Below are positions 35,382-46,950 of a stretch of DNA of 64,000 nt, in pieces. Every line of letters begins with the position of its first letter. Position 1 is the first letter of the stretch. Source of the DNA: Platanthera guangdongensis. Taxonomy: Eukaryota; Streptophyta; Magnoliopsida; Asparagales; Orchidaceae. Below the pieces are notes generated by a model. That model searched no databases and was not told the DNA's origin. It was given only the letters and a program-made list of their open reading frames with translations. The position numbers were made by a program, and so were the translations under genes. The stretch is taken from the NCBI GenBank assembly GCA_039583875.1, contig CM077157.1:72850346-72914345 (forward strand), read 5' to 3'.

Positions 35382-35670
35382 TAAATTACCATCACAAGCC
35401 ACATAAAAAAATTAATATAATTACATTATTAACATCATGAACATTAAACCAAAATAAGCATTCCATAAATAAAAGTGGAAACACCACAATTTTTTAACAT
35501 TCCATACTAAGTCTTACATTCTTCTAGAAGAAATACCACATACCATTACAAAATGGATAATATTACATCATGAAATCAAAATCTAAGGAAATTAATGAAA
35601 TTTCACTATCGCCGGCGATAGTGTCTGTCGCCCGACGATAGTGGCAAAATGTCCAGCCTTCCAGAAATCT
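35382..35670 (+). other. Non-coding spacer after Sirevirus pol
   Basis: AT-rich, no gene. A compact double hairpin of CTATCGCCGGCGATAG type lies at 35603-35646, just beyond the end of the antisense gene. Confidence 0.6.
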
Positions 35671-36801
35671 TCAAAAATTTCTGTTGTCACCTCCACTGGT
35701 CTCTCCTTGATCATCTGCCGAACTGTACTCGCTGCTTCGTGTCCGACGTGCTCGGTAGGTCGATGTACGGGGCAGCTCCATGACCGGATCTTCCCATTCT
35801 ACTACTTCGGCTGGAGTGGGCTTCAACTTCAAACTTTTGGTCAGAAATTTAAAGAATTTCTGAATTCCCAAAAAGTTTTTCTTTACATCCCTCTTATGTT
35901 CTTCGAATGACTCTCGTGAGTCGTCTAACCCTTATCGCAATGATCCACCTCTAGGAATTGGCGGGTTTCGGATAGTGGACACCGGTTCACTCCTCCTTGA
36001 TGACCCTCCTCGTGTTGATCGGTCGATGGAAGGTGTTCCACTCATCGAATATATCATTGGGATACAATCATTGAAGTACAATTTTGGGTCAATCCACATA
36101 TATTTCTTATATAAGATCCGTTGGATGATGGCTCCAAGTGGTAGGGTGTTCAACTTCTTCCAATTAGGACTTTTGAATCTAAATGAGTATCGTACTATCG
36201 AGAGGACAAAATCTTCCACATCAAACGGCTCTCGCTCCAAAATCATATACGCCACATAACTAAGTTGAGCCATTATTTTTTGTGTATCTCCGGATTTCAA
36301 TAGGACGGTATGCCTTAGAATCTCTTGCACTAGCCGTGCATCCTCCGTCAGGGTGGCCGTTGATTGGATTAGAGTTTTGATGGAATTTCCATGCAAAACC
36401 ATATTCAATAATTTCCAATCCCCCTCCTTCTGATAGTTCTCTACGACGTCTAGAGTTGTTTCATACTCTATTAGTCCAAATTCATCTCTCAAGTCATAAT
36501 GTGTTATTTCTACCGCCTGTCCTTGAATTTTCGATCGAACTCCGCCATTCAATTCCGTGAAATGCGGATCTTTGAGATAATTGTAAAATTCTCGGATGAG
36601 CACGGAGGAGAATGTTTCTGGAATAATAATTGACATTATTCCGGCCATTGCTAACAAGTCGTGAATATGTGCATGCCGGGTGGTGTCGAACTCAATCACC
36701 AGTCTGATTCCTATGTTAGCATTCTCTATTCCAGGGAATGTTTGATATGATGCATATGAGTCACTCCCTGTGTTTCTTCGTGCTTTGGAACTGGAAGCCA
36801 T
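35671..36801 (-). pseudogene. Antisense gene of Sirevirus A (one internal stop)
   Basis: On the strand opposite to pol a frame runs from ATG 36801 for 289 codons to a TAA at 35932-35934, and continues in the same frame without another stop to 35671, about 376 codons in all. The N-terminus is Ser/Arg-rich. The middle looks like a folded, mainly helical protein (LIREFYNYLKDPHF, VEITHYDLRDEFGL, LVQEILRHTVLL, MAQLSYVAYMILEREPF). The end is Ser/Arg/Pro- and acid-rich. It recalls uncharacterised 'putative plant transposon' proteins, but I cannot assign it with confidence. A random antisense shadow of non-coding DNA would not stay open this long. Function unknown. Confidence 0.65.
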
Positions 36802-38579
36802 TTCTGCATATAAAATATTTTTGTTTCATAAACAGAAAAGGTTTTTTGGCTATCGCCATCCGGCGACACCCACTGTCTCTAGGCGATAGCGGAAATTTTA
36901 TTTCTTCATTTCCGACCTCAGATCTGGTTTCCCCTTTCATCCAAAATACCAGATCTGCAAGTTTGTGTTCTTCAAATCAGTTTTTCACAACTTAAATTCA
37001 AGGAAATCTTCACAAATTTCACTCATACAACCCTAGTAAATCACAATCCCCAAACCAAATTTTAACACTTGAAAACCGGGAAATTTCTGCTCTAAACTAA
37101 CATACTACACTATTCTTCGAATTAGATCCATAAAAAACCAAAGCTCAAAGCAAAACTCAAGTTTTCATACCTAGGTTTAGGGTTTCGCCGCCTTCTCCTC
37201 CACATTCCGCACTCAGTCTTCAGAAAAATGGCTCCCTTTGACGGCTTTGACTAAATGCGCCAGTTTTAAACAATTTTCCACTATCGCCGACCATCGATAC
37301 CCGGTATCACCGGGCGATAGTGCCATTTTCTTGTTTCTTCAAATTATCTTGCTGACTCAGTTTAAGGCCAGGTGTAATATTTTTTTGGAGTTTTATACTA
37401 ACTTGGTTCTCTAGTTCACCACTCTTATATCTATTATACATATTTCAGTACTAGTGTTCTTAACCTCGTGAAATTAATCTTTTAGTTATGATAATGTTAT
37501 TTCACTCACGGTTTTGCCAATATTCGTATGCCTCCATCTTACAAAATGTGAATTGTGAATGTTTTCACCATAACCACTTGTGCTGCATGCTTTCAGCGTC
37601 TGCTTTATTCGAGTTTAGTACAGTGCACCATAACATTACATTATTCTGTATGCTCTCACAAGTGAATTCGGACTCCTTTGTTCAGCTAGAGAAAAATAAT
37701 ATCTATGAGTACAACAGTGTATCATCCCAAAAGTACAAACATTTGGTGATACTTTCACACAACAAAAAAGAAAACACTCAAATAATAAAGGGCTGACAAG
37801 GAACCTCCACCAAGCACTACTTACCCTCCTGATAAGTCTTCATGAGCATTGTGAGGTTGAGTACCTTGGCAAGAATTGTAAAGTGTCTTGTGCGAATTTT
37901 ACATGAATAATTTCTTTCTTATGTGTGCTGACCTCTTGGGTACAAGTATAGCTCCGCATGTAACCACTATGTTATGTTGTTTTTTTAACATTCGCATATT
38001 CATGTTTGTTTTTGTAAGACTAAGCATCAGTTTCGCCACACCACCTCACGTGTACACAACATTATCCTCTTTAAACGTTCTTCTTATGAGAATTGGACTG
38101 AAAACTGTTTCACCAACACCTTTTCACTAGAATATGTGTTTATGATATAGTTTGTTGAACATTGCCATAGTTACTATTTACTCATTTTATTTATACTACA
38201 TTGCTCACCTACCCTCTCTGAGTCTCTCTTTTATGTTTCTTTCTTCTTTCGCTTCCGCCGTACTCTTCGATCTCTTTTGACAATACCAAAGGGGGAGAAA
38301 CTTTACAAAAGCAATCATTCACCGAAGTCTGTTCTTATATCTTTATGCATACTTGGAAGACACATTATTTGTTTTAATTATTTTTCACATCTTTAATTAA
38401 AAATACACGAATTTCCAATATGCTTCCATTTAGGGGGAGATCACATTTAGGGAGAGTGTTTCATCCAAGAGCAATTTGTGCACATACACTTGTTTCGTCT
38501 TGATACTCAAATAGGGTGGACCTTTTTAACATTCATGATTTCTTTCTTAATGGATTTGTTATTATCAAAAGGGGAAGAT
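36802..38579 (+). other. Sirevirus A 3' untranslated region with repeated purine tracts
   Basis: No convincing gene on either strand. Two further hairpin modules lie at 36849-36892 and 37279-37323, flanking the presumed promoter of the antisense gene. Three purine tracts of the AGGGGGAG or AAAAGGGGAAG kind stand at about 38288-38299, 38431-38440 and 38566-38578. Repeated tracts are a known Sirevirus trait, and only the last one abuts the LTR. Confidence 0.7.
38566..38579 (+). promoter_or_regulatory. Sirevirus A polypurine tract
   Basis: CAAAAGGGGAAGAT runs directly into the LTR start TGTTGAAGC at 38580. Plus-strand DNA synthesis would start here. Confidence 0.8.
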
Positions 38580-39816
38580 TGTTGAAGCATGCATTCCACA
38601 CTTCCTAGTTTGCTAATAACAAATCTTGTTTGTATTTGATATTTGGATGTTATTGGTGTGCAGGTAACACAGGTTAATATCTCATATCTTTTTGATGATG
38701 AATCAGATCAGAATTGAGCTCGGGATATATCGCCAGGCGATAGTAGGTATCGCCAACAGGCAATAGCACCACTCGACACTCGACACTCGACACTCGACAT
38801 AATTCTGCTCGACACTCGACGAAATCATGGCTTGGAGATATTGCCAGGCGATAGTGGGTATCGCCACATGCGATAGCGCCACTCGACGCATTTCTGCTCG
38901 ACGCTCGACGAAATCGTGGCCACCGTTATTTCGCTATCACCAGATGGCGATATCCAGTATCGCACGACAATAGTGCACGATTCAGCGCTCAATGTTTGTG
39001 TGATGTGAAAATGAGGAGTTCGTGGGACACGTGACAGCGGTTATCGCTATCGCCAGATGACGATACCCAGTATCACCCGGCGATAGCGCAAGAATATAAA
39101 AGTCTCTCATTTTTTGAGAAAGTTACGAATTTCATTACCTGGAGTGCACTTACCTTCATAGACATTTCAGAGAGCTCCAGAACTCAGAGATACTCCATAC
39201 TCCTTAGAAGGCCAAATAGCGCGGAAGATTGACGGTATGTGCGAAGCATTCAAAGCATCTCTTGCAAGGATTCATCGGCATCTTCAGCACTTTGGTTGAA
39301 GGGAGTGTCTAGCCTAAAGTGCTCAATTTATTTTTGTTATTTTTCATTTATTTTCTCATTGTAATCGGAAGGGAAATCGCTGCCTTGTGCATGGCGTTTA
39401 GGTCCTTATGTGGCTTAGGGGAAAATCACCGCCTTGTGAGTGGAGTCCAAGTCCTTGTGTGGCTTAGGGAGAAATCGTTTCCTTGTGTGCAGCGTCTAGA
39501 TCGGGGTTAGATCTAGGGGGGCTAGTAGCAAGATCTAGGGAGAGATACGCTTTAGCCTACCGGTTCTTGGTAGAAGTACCAGCAAATACACTAGAAAATT
39601 ATTTATTTCAAGAGCCTTTGTCTCTAGCTCTATAGAGACACTTTGTATGCAATTTAACTCTTTTGAAATATATCATTATTGTTTCTAGCTAGTATTCGTT
39701 TGCAGTCTTCTATTACTTTGTTGTTATTCATCTTGTAAAGGTTGCTTAGATTGTTTAAGAAAATTAAAAAGTACCCTTATTCACCCCCCCCTCTAAGGGC
39801 GCTGTAAGATCCAACA
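38580..39816 (+). repeat. Sirevirus A 3' LTR
   Basis: 1237 bp, full-length partner of 19933-21162, with the same four hairpin modules (38727-38770, 38837-38880, 38931-38976, 39044-39090) and TATA box (39094-39102). Several module arms differ from the left copy by single transitions. Confidence 0.93.
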
Positions 39817-40405
39817 AGGGCTGCATGTGAAGTTGGGGGGCGTGTCACGGAACTGCAGGTTCGTTATCGTGGAAGCCCCGATCAGTTATAACGCCATCTT
39901 TGGGCGCCCCCTCATCAGTGCCTTTCGCTGCATCCCCTCCTCATTTTACCAATGCCTTAAGTTCAACAATGGAGCGGTGCAGGTTAGGATCAGGGGGGAC
40001 CCGAAGGTGGCGAGACAATGCTACGTTACAGCGGTCAACACCATATCTTGGATAGTAGAGGCGGAAGAGCTGGAGAGGGAGATGGCAGAGCAGGAAGAGG
40101 TTATCAGAGAGGAGGATGTAAGCCTGGAGGAGGCAAGGGAGGAGATTGAGGAGGAGCAAAGAGATTGAGGTGTGCATAAGGTCCAGAGGGACGCAGAGTC
40201 AGAGCCACAAGAGGGACAGTAGGTGGAAGGAGTAGGAGAGGGAGTTGAGAGAGAGGCCCTAAGAGGCGTGGAGGTCGAGCAGCAACAACGTGAGAGCCAG
40301 GGGGAGGTGATGGAGGTCGAGGAAGCAGGAGGGGAGGAAGAGTTTGGGCAGGAAGAGGGAGCAAGAGCTGGCTGAGAGTAGTCGCGGCTGGAGCCGGCTG
40401 GAGAA
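39817..40405 (+). pseudogene. Tat protease C-terminal part and acidic linker
   Basis: Resumes after the AGGGC duplication (39817-39821). The flap region reads APISYNAIFGRPLISAFRC, followed by VRGDP- and ARQCYV-like sequence typical of Tat protease. A Glu-rich linker to RT contains stops at about 40166, 40220 and 40375. Confidence 0.85.
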
Positions 40406-41891
40406 GTGTTGGAGATGGAAGTATTCACCAGCACTGGCCAGGTGCAAATGGTGCAAATTAGCGGGGGCTTAAGTCCTGAGGACCAGGAGCGAGTGTGGGC
40501 TTGCATCCAGAGCAACGTCGACATCTTTGCTTGGAGCACGGCTGACATGCCAGACATCGAAGCAGATGTGGCCTGCCATCACCTGAACCTGGACCCCTGG
40601 ACACGCCCCATTTGCCAGAAGATGAGGACCATCACTACCAAGCTGGAGGAACCCATCCGCAAGGAGGTTAAGAAGCTTTTGGAGGCTGGCTTCATCTCGG
40701 AGATCCAGTATCTAGGTTGGATCTCCAACGTGGTAATGGTAAAAAAGGGGGAGGGAAGTGGCGCATGTGTATCGATTTTTCATTATTAAATAAATCATGC
40801 CCCAAGGATTGCTACCCCCTGCCTCAAATCGACGAGCTGGTTGATTCAGCCGTTGGTTTTTCTATTATGAGTTTTTTAGATGTTTTTTAGGTTACCGCAA
40901 GATCCGAATGCACCCTCCTGATGTCAAGGACGTCTCCTCCATCACGAGGGAGGGATGTTTCAGCTATAAGATGATGCCCTTTGGGTTGAAATATGCAGGG
41001 GCTACATACCAGTGCATGATGGATCGAGTCTTTCAGGGTCAAAGGGGGAGGAACCTGGAGGTCTATGTTGACGATCTAATGGTTAAGAGCAAGTGTGTGG
41101 ACTCGTACCTTCGGGACCTGGAGGAGACATTTGCCACCCTGCGGAAGTTCAAGATGAGGCTGAACCCCTCAAAGTGCATCTTCGGGGCAAGCCGCGGGAA
41201 GTTCCTTGGGCATATTCTGACCCCGGTAGGGGTGGAGCCTAACCCAGATAAGGTGAAGGCCATCCTAGAGCTGGAGTCACCACGCAAAGCTAAAGAGGTC
41301 CAATGTTTAACAGGCAAGCTGTCCTAACTAAGCAGATTCCTCTCTAGGTCGGGAGAAAAATGCTCATCGTTCTTCAAAGTGCTGCGGGGTACTCAAAGGT
41401 TCGAGTGGACCGCCGAATGTGAAGAGGCTTTCCAAATGCTGAAGAGGCAGCTCTCCATGGCTCCTATACTTCAAAGCCCAAAGGAGGGGGAGGATCTAGC
41501 CTTGTACCTCGGAGTAGGAGTAGAGGCCGTGAGCTCTGTCCTAGTCAGGGAAGAGGAGAAGAAGCAATTACCAATCTACTACGTTAGCAGGATCCTGAAG
41601 AAGGCGGAGCTCCGCTACCCCATCTTGGAAAAGCTGGCGTATGCTTTGATCATTTCGGCCAGGAAGCTCCAGCCGTACTTCCAAGCACATTCGATCAGGG
41701 TGGTGACGGACCATCCCCTTTGCAAGATGTTTGAGGGAGTGGAGCACTCAGGCAGGTTGGCTAAGTGGTCTATTGAATTGAGCGAGTTTGATATCTCATT
41801 CATGCCAAGGCTCTCCATTAAGGCACATGTGGTGGCTGACTTCTTTACAGACTACGTTGTTGAGGTCAGGGCCGAGGGGCCGCGGCCGTAG
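40406..41891 (+). pseudogene. Tat reverse transcriptase and RNase H, broken
   Basis: It begins with FAWSTADMPDIEADVACHHL and the RT fingers (KKLLEAGFISEIQY). A frameshift near 40755 and stops near 40888 split the CIDF..LNKSCPKDCYPLP region. The palm frame from 40908 has PFGLKYAGATYQ and an intact YVDD at 41064-41075. A stop near 41327 precedes the connection and RNase H frame (FEWTAECEEAFQ, YYVSRILKKAELRY, VVTDHPLCK), which ends at 41891. RT copies RNA and RNase H removes the RNA strand. Confidence 0.9.
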
Positions 41892-42713
41892 GAGGCGTGG
41901 AAGATGATGGTTTATGGGGCCTCGGCAAAGCACACCCTTGAAGCAGGGGTGGTGTTGATAAGACCTCAAGGGGTAACTATAGAACAAGCAGTGATCTTGC
42001 ACTTTCCAGCGATTAACAACCAGGTGGAGTACGAGGCAGTGATAGCCAGCCTTCGTTTGACAAAGGAACTTGAGATCCAGGATGTGGAGGCTTTTACGGG
42101 CTCGTTGGTGGTAGTATCACAGATTCGAGGAGAGTTCGAAGCTCAGGAGCCCACCCTTGTGAAGTACTTATCCAAGGTAAGGGTGATCATCGGAGGGTTC
42201 CAAACATTCTCAATCCAACATGTTCCCAGGGAACAGAGTATAGCTGTTGATCGGTTGGCTAAGTTTGGACCTCGGGGAGGAGGGACCCTGACTGAGCTAT
42301 TTCGACCGACAATCGAGGAAGGAGGGCTGATGGAGGTGGATCGACGACCCTCGTTGGTGGATCCATTGGTGACCTTTTTAACCACTAGAGAGCTTCCGGA
42401 GGGGGCCACAGATGCAAAAAGCTTCAGGCACAAGGCGGCTCACTACCTAATGCTAGAAGGGGGGTTACATCGGAAGATGTTGTCGGGGCTCCTGGCAAGG
42501 TGCGTGGCCGAGGAGGAGATCACGAGAATCCTGGAGCAAGTGCATTCAGGTGAATGTGACAGTCACTCAGGGGGAAGGACGTTGGAAGCAAGGGTGGTGA
42601 GGCAAGGGTATTTCTGGCAGACCCTGAGGAAGGATGCAGCTGAGTTTGCGAGGAGGTGTAGGAAGTGTCAGTTTTATGCCCCCCTCGAGCTCTTGCCCGC
42701 TCAAAGGCTCTAA
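41892..42713 (+). pseudogene. Tat second (archaeal-type) RNase H and integrase zinc region
   Basis: A second RNase H domain, a known trait of Tat elements, runs from WKMMVYGASAKHT through NNQVEYEAVIASL and SLVVVSQIRGEFEAQ. The first catalytic Asp of the family is replaced by Gly in the VYGAS motif, so activity is doubtful. The frame then reaches the integrase zinc region (QVHSGECDSHSGGRTL, RRCRKCQFYAP). It ends with a stop at 42713. Confidence 0.85.
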
Positions 42714-43605
42714 AGCATCACGACACCATGGCCTTTTGCCATCTAGGGGATGGATTTTGTTGGGCCTTTTCCTCCGACTAGTGGGTAGAGGAGGTTCCTC
42801 CTGGTCATGATTGATTACTTTTCAAAGTGGATGGAGGTCAAGGCATTGGACAAGGTCACCTCACAAGTCATCAGGAATTTTGTTTGGGGAGAGATCATAT
42901 GCAGGCACGGGCTCCCCCAGGCGATTGTAACAGATAATGGGCCCTAGTTTGCCAGCGAAGAGTTCATCAGCTTCTGCGCTCAGCTGGGGATATACCTTAT
43001 ATTTGCCTCCATACATCACCCCAGGAGAAACGGTCAGGTGGAGGCAGCCAACACGATCATTGTGAACCTACTCAAGAAGATGGTGGAGAACTTGAGGGGA
43101 AGTTGGGTGGAATAGCTCCCCTCAGTATTATGGGCCTTGCGGACAACCCCGAACACGGCCATCGACGAGACCCCCTTCAAACTTTCCCATGGGTGTGAGG
43201 AAGTCCTGCCCGTGGAGTTTGAGGTTCGATCCCCACGAGTCGCGGCCGCGGGTGATGGGGATGAGGCTTTGAGGCTGGAAAATGAAGGGGGGTTACACCT
43301 CTCGTTGGACATGGTAGAAGAGCTACGCGATGTCGCAGCTATCAGGTAGGAAGAGATCAAATAGCAGATGGCGAAATACTTTGACAAGCATATCAGGATC
43401 AAGCAGTTCATGGAAGGAGATCTGGTGTTGAAGAAAGTTGATGCTGCAGGGAGATCTACCCCCGTGGGTAAGCTCAACTCAAATTGGAAGGGCCTTATAT
43501 TGTCGAGAGGGTCCTGAAAATGGGAGGTTACCATATCCAGGACGTGGAGGGTAGGTCCATGAGCCACACCTGGAGCGGCGATGACTTAAAACGCTTCTAC
43601 CCATG
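42714..43605 (+). pseudogene. Tat integrase core and C-terminus, broken
   Basis: The three catalytic acids are all present: Asp in MDFVGPF (about 42750), Asp in VTDNGP (about 42933) and Glu in GQVEAANTII (about 43041). Stops interrupt at about 42784, 42946, 43114, 43346 and 43361. The C-terminal part shows LRTTPNTAIDETPFKLSHG and the GDLVLKKVDAAG segment. Most of the stops could arise from a single C-to-T or G-to-A change. Confidence 0.88.
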
Positions 43606-43749
43606 AGAAGGGAGAAAGTGAAATTGTATACTCAAAATCAATTTTATCGTACTATGCTCCTCAATTTACTTTTGCTCTTACCTACTGTGAAATTCTGACG
43701 ACAAGGAGATGGGACTTTTGCACTACCCCGAGCCTGGATCGGCCCCAGG
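43606..43749 (+). other. Tat 3' region before the CRM-like insertion
   Basis: Non-coding. The last 40 bases (ACTTTTGCACTACCCCGAGCC onwards) are the start of the minisatellite that continues at 50892. CCAGG at 43745-43749 is the left target duplication. Confidence 0.75.
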
Positions 43750-44844
43750 TGATGCCGCGGCATCACCACCACTACTTGATGATGATCCGGTTGCCGAGGC
43801 GCTACAACATAAAGGCGTTAGGAGCCATGATGATGCTAATGGAAGACAACGTTACAACCTCCGTCCGCGGCGTGCTAAGCCCACTTGAAGATTCATTTTA
43901 AAATCATGCTCTTAGTTACATTATTTTATTTATATTTTATTTTTGAGAATATTAAATTATTCCATGCTTGGGTAATAATTTTATATTCATGTATGGACTT
44001 ATTTGTTTATTTCCTGCATTTAAAACATTTGGTGTGTAATTAACCACCCGGATGGATGAGATGTCATCTCCATTTTGGACGGTTAAATGTGTGTTTGTAA
44101 CTCCTATGTGTTTGTAACTCCTATGTATTTGTAACTCCTATATAAGGAGACCTCTTTATGAGAATTAATAGACAAGAAGAATTTGAATCCTAAAAAAAAC
44201 TCCCAAAGGAGAATTCGGCCAAGGCATTCCTCCTAGCTGCCGCCCCTAGTGGTGTGAAACGATCCCTTGCTTCCTCCACCCCTCTTCGGTGCGACTCTGG
44301 CGTGGATTCCTTCGGTGCGACTCCAAGGAAGAAGGTTGTAGCCCCATTCGGTGTGACGCCGGTGGATCTGTGGAGAGAGTGATTCTCCCACCATATCTTA
44401 TGTGCACGATGAATTCGGGTTGGGTAAACTCTTCCCCTCTCTTTGTGCTTCCTCTCCTAGATTTGTGGAAGGTGAACCATCGTGTTCTCCGTGGCTTTTA
44501 AATTTTAATCGCTTACAAATCTTTGATTAGAAAACATTATTGTTCTTGTTTCCTTTTTCCGGACCGGGTAGGTCCATTTTGCCTGAGCGGATCTTGGCCT
44601 ATAGCCTTGATCTTTTTCTCAAAAGGATTGGCAACCTTTACGTTAACTTTGGGAACAATCCGACTCATTTTTCATCGCTGTTTTTGAGTCGATCATTCTC
44701 CGAATGTGTTTATGTTTTGTGCGCGAAACGATCACGTATTAAGGGCAATAGATGCTTGTGTAGGTGCGGCGAATCTAGAGTGCATTGTTGGCGTACTATA
44801 TCCTTCACTTGTGTAGATTTCCGTTAGCGACATGCGCTACACCA
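43750..44844 (+). repeat. CRM-like element 5' LTR
   Basis: 1095 bp, from TGATGCCGCGGCATC (containing the perfect 14-bp palindrome GATGCCGCGGCATC) to GCGCTACACCA. A 17-bp unit GTGTTTGTAACTCCTAT occurs three times at 44091-44141 just before the TATATAAGG box. The right LTR has a single copy, which accounts for the length difference. Confidence 0.93.
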
Positions 44845-44847
44845 ATT

Positions 44848-44860
44848 TGGTATCAGAGCC
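44848..44860 (+). promoter_or_regulatory. CRM-like element primer binding site, initiator-Met tRNA
   Basis: TGGTATCAGAGCC lies three bases after the LTR end at 44844. Confidence 0.93.
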
Positions 44861-45152
44861 AGGTTGTTTCAACTTCTATGTTGCAAACGTCTCCGCTCTC
44901 TTTAGTTGCCACGAATTAGTAAAAATAAAGCAAAATTTTTTTTTCTGGTCTGCAAATAGCGGTCCAAAATCTTTATTTTTCTGCGAAAATATAAATTTTT
45001 TTAACGTTCGTCATTTCTGTCACTTTAGGAAAACAAAACAAATCTTGTTTTAACTATAGGACCAGCCTAAAAAAATCATCTTTCAAAATTTTGGGTAAAC
45101 CTGTATGCACACTAGACTAGGATCAGAGTACACAACACCGTCTTCGTCTAGA
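44861..45152 (+). other. Leader of the CRM-like element
   Basis: Untranslated leader. It contains CTGCAAATAGCGG (about 44949), the motif found twice in the leader of the non-autonomous element at 8298-14046. Confidence 0.6.
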
Positions 45153-46344
45153 ATGGCCGCGAATGAGCAACGAGATGCGAATACCGAGGCTATTGAGGGA
45201 CTACGAACTGAGATGACGGAACTTAGGACCATGCTAGCCCAAATCCTATAGAACCAAGAACGACCACCTCCACCCATTAATGTGAGGCCGCCCAACCGGC
45301 ACCAACCGGTAGTTGATTCTGACTCTGATGGGAATTCTCACCGAATGCCATGCCTAGATCATCACCACGAGCATGACTTCGATATTACTAGGGCCATTAA
45401 GACCGATGCCCCCACCTACGACAGCATTGGAGATCCACAGATCTTCCTCACCTGGGTAGTGGACATGGAATGTTACTTCGATTGGCACACTCTCACGGGC
45501 CATCAGAAGGTCCAAGTCTCCAGGATGAAGTTAACTGGGCGTGCTAAGACATATTGGCTAATTGAGGAGAGTAGGATAGGGACCGGGAATGGAGTCCCAC
45601 TTATAGGATGGCCGGTGATGAAAAATTTGCTAACTGATCAATACGTCCTGGCATACCATCGAACATAGATGTTCGACGAGCTTGCCACCCTACGACAGAG
45701 CTCGAATTCGGTATCTGAATATATGGGAGAGCTGAAGGAATGCATGGTGCATTGTGATCTTAGGGAGATCCCCGAGGTCACCTTGTCTAGATTTCATAAA
45801 GGGCTTCAACCCGAGATTCAAAGGAATCTCTTGTGGATGGTCATACGGACCTGAACACGACCTTCAATGCCGCCCTCGACATTGAAAAACATCTGGCCTC
45901 TAAGACCCACTCCGCTATTCCCATGTAAAGAATAAGTCCACAGCTGGAGCATCTGCTTCCACATATCCGGATAAGGGAAAGTTTAGGTCCACCGAGTCGA
46001 AGTCTGTAGTGATCACTGCTAGGAATGCTAGGAATCCCACGAGTGAGCGTATTCCCATAGGAAAGATTATCAAGGCCAACACTACATGTTACTCTTGCGG
46101 CATTCAAGGTTACTATGCCTTTGAATGCCCAATGAAGACTAAGGACGTAGCCTTATTAGAGACGTCTACCGATCCCGCTGACTTAGTGTATGAGGCTGCT
46201 GAGGAGAGTGACCCAGAAGGGGTCCCAAGTGATTTAGATGACGATCACCACCTTATGGTGATGCGTTGTATTTTGACCACTCCTCATCCGTTAGATGATT
46301 GGAAGAGGACGAGCATATTTTCTCTGATTTTTAAGAGTAATGAG
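45153..46344 (+). pseudogene. CRM-like Gag, broken
   Basis: Starts at ATG 45153. Stops at 45249-45251 and 45666-45668 and a frameshift near 45835 break it. The Gag core reads DAPTYDSIGDPQIFLTWV, MECYFDWHTLTGHQKVQ and MKLTGRAKTYWL. The zinc knuckle at 46087-46128 is CYSCGIQGYYAFEC, with Tyr where the metal-binding His should be. It ends in an acidic stretch (EESDPEGVPSDLDDD). The non-autonomous element at 11229-12353 has a matching Gag core and a similar acidic phrase. Confidence 0.88.
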
Positions 46345-46950
46345 AAACTCTGCAAGTTGATTGTCGATAGTGGTAGCTGTGTGAATGTAATTTCTGAGAA
46401 TGCCGTCACGCATATGGCCCTGACCACAGAACCAAACCCGACCTCATATCAGGTAGCTTGGATTAACAAGATCATCATCCTGGTAACTAAGCGATGCCTG
46501 GCCCCATCTCATTCAAATCATATACTGATGAGGTATGGTGTGATGTACTCCTGATGGACGCTTGTCACGTGTTGCTAGGCCGCCCTTGGCTCTATGACCG
46601 TGATGTGACGTATTTTGGTAGATCCAACATGTATGAATTCAAATTCAATGGCAAAACCATTACGTTGAGGCCGACTATCCCGAAGGAACCAGTAGGACCA
46701 TTTAAGGACACCATGATCCTAGTTGAGAGGAAGGCCATGAACCTAGTCAGAAGAAAAATTTTTATTAAGGACCCGTTTCCTGATGGAGTGATGTATGCGC
46801 TAGTCTTTCTGAGTACGAAGACGAATTCTGGAGTATTGGATGATCTTCCCAGTGAGTTACGAGTATTGTTAGAAGAGTACAAGGATACGTACCCGGATGA
46901 GTTGCCACATTACCTCTACCTGGAGATATTCAACATGCGATAGATCTCAT
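46345..46950 (+). pseudogene. CRM-like protease region, frameshifted
   Basis: The active site LIVDSGSCVNVIS is intact (DSG at 46366-46374). A frameshift near 46490 carries the reading into a frame with WCDVLLMDACHVLLGRPWLY (the flap and LGRPW motif). The linker then ends at 46943. The enzyme would cut the polyprotein. Confidence 0.85.

Larger units (their letters stand above)
19933..39816 (+). mobile_element. Sirevirus-type Ty1-copia element A, split by a Tekay insertion
   Basis: LTRs at 19933-21162 and 38580-39816 lie between AGGGC duplications. Inside, in plus orientation, are a Met-tRNA primer site, gag with two zinc knuckles, pol (integrase before RT, the copia order), a 3.2 kb region with a long antisense ORF, and several purine tracts. 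Two knuckles, the extra 3' region and repeated AGGGGGAG tracts fit Sireviruses. A Tekay element (22832-31932) sits in the gag. Without it the element is about 10.8 kb. Confidence 0.9.

Noticed and set aside
37488..38130. Short open frames in the Sirevirus 3' region as an envelope-like gene
   Set aside because: Frames are short, AT-rich and without a convincing signal peptide or membrane topology. I see no env-like protein.
40021..40557. 178-codon Ser/Leu-rich minus-strand frame
   Set aside because: Shadow of the acidic Tat protease-RT linker on the other strand. The composition mirrors the Glu-rich sense frame.
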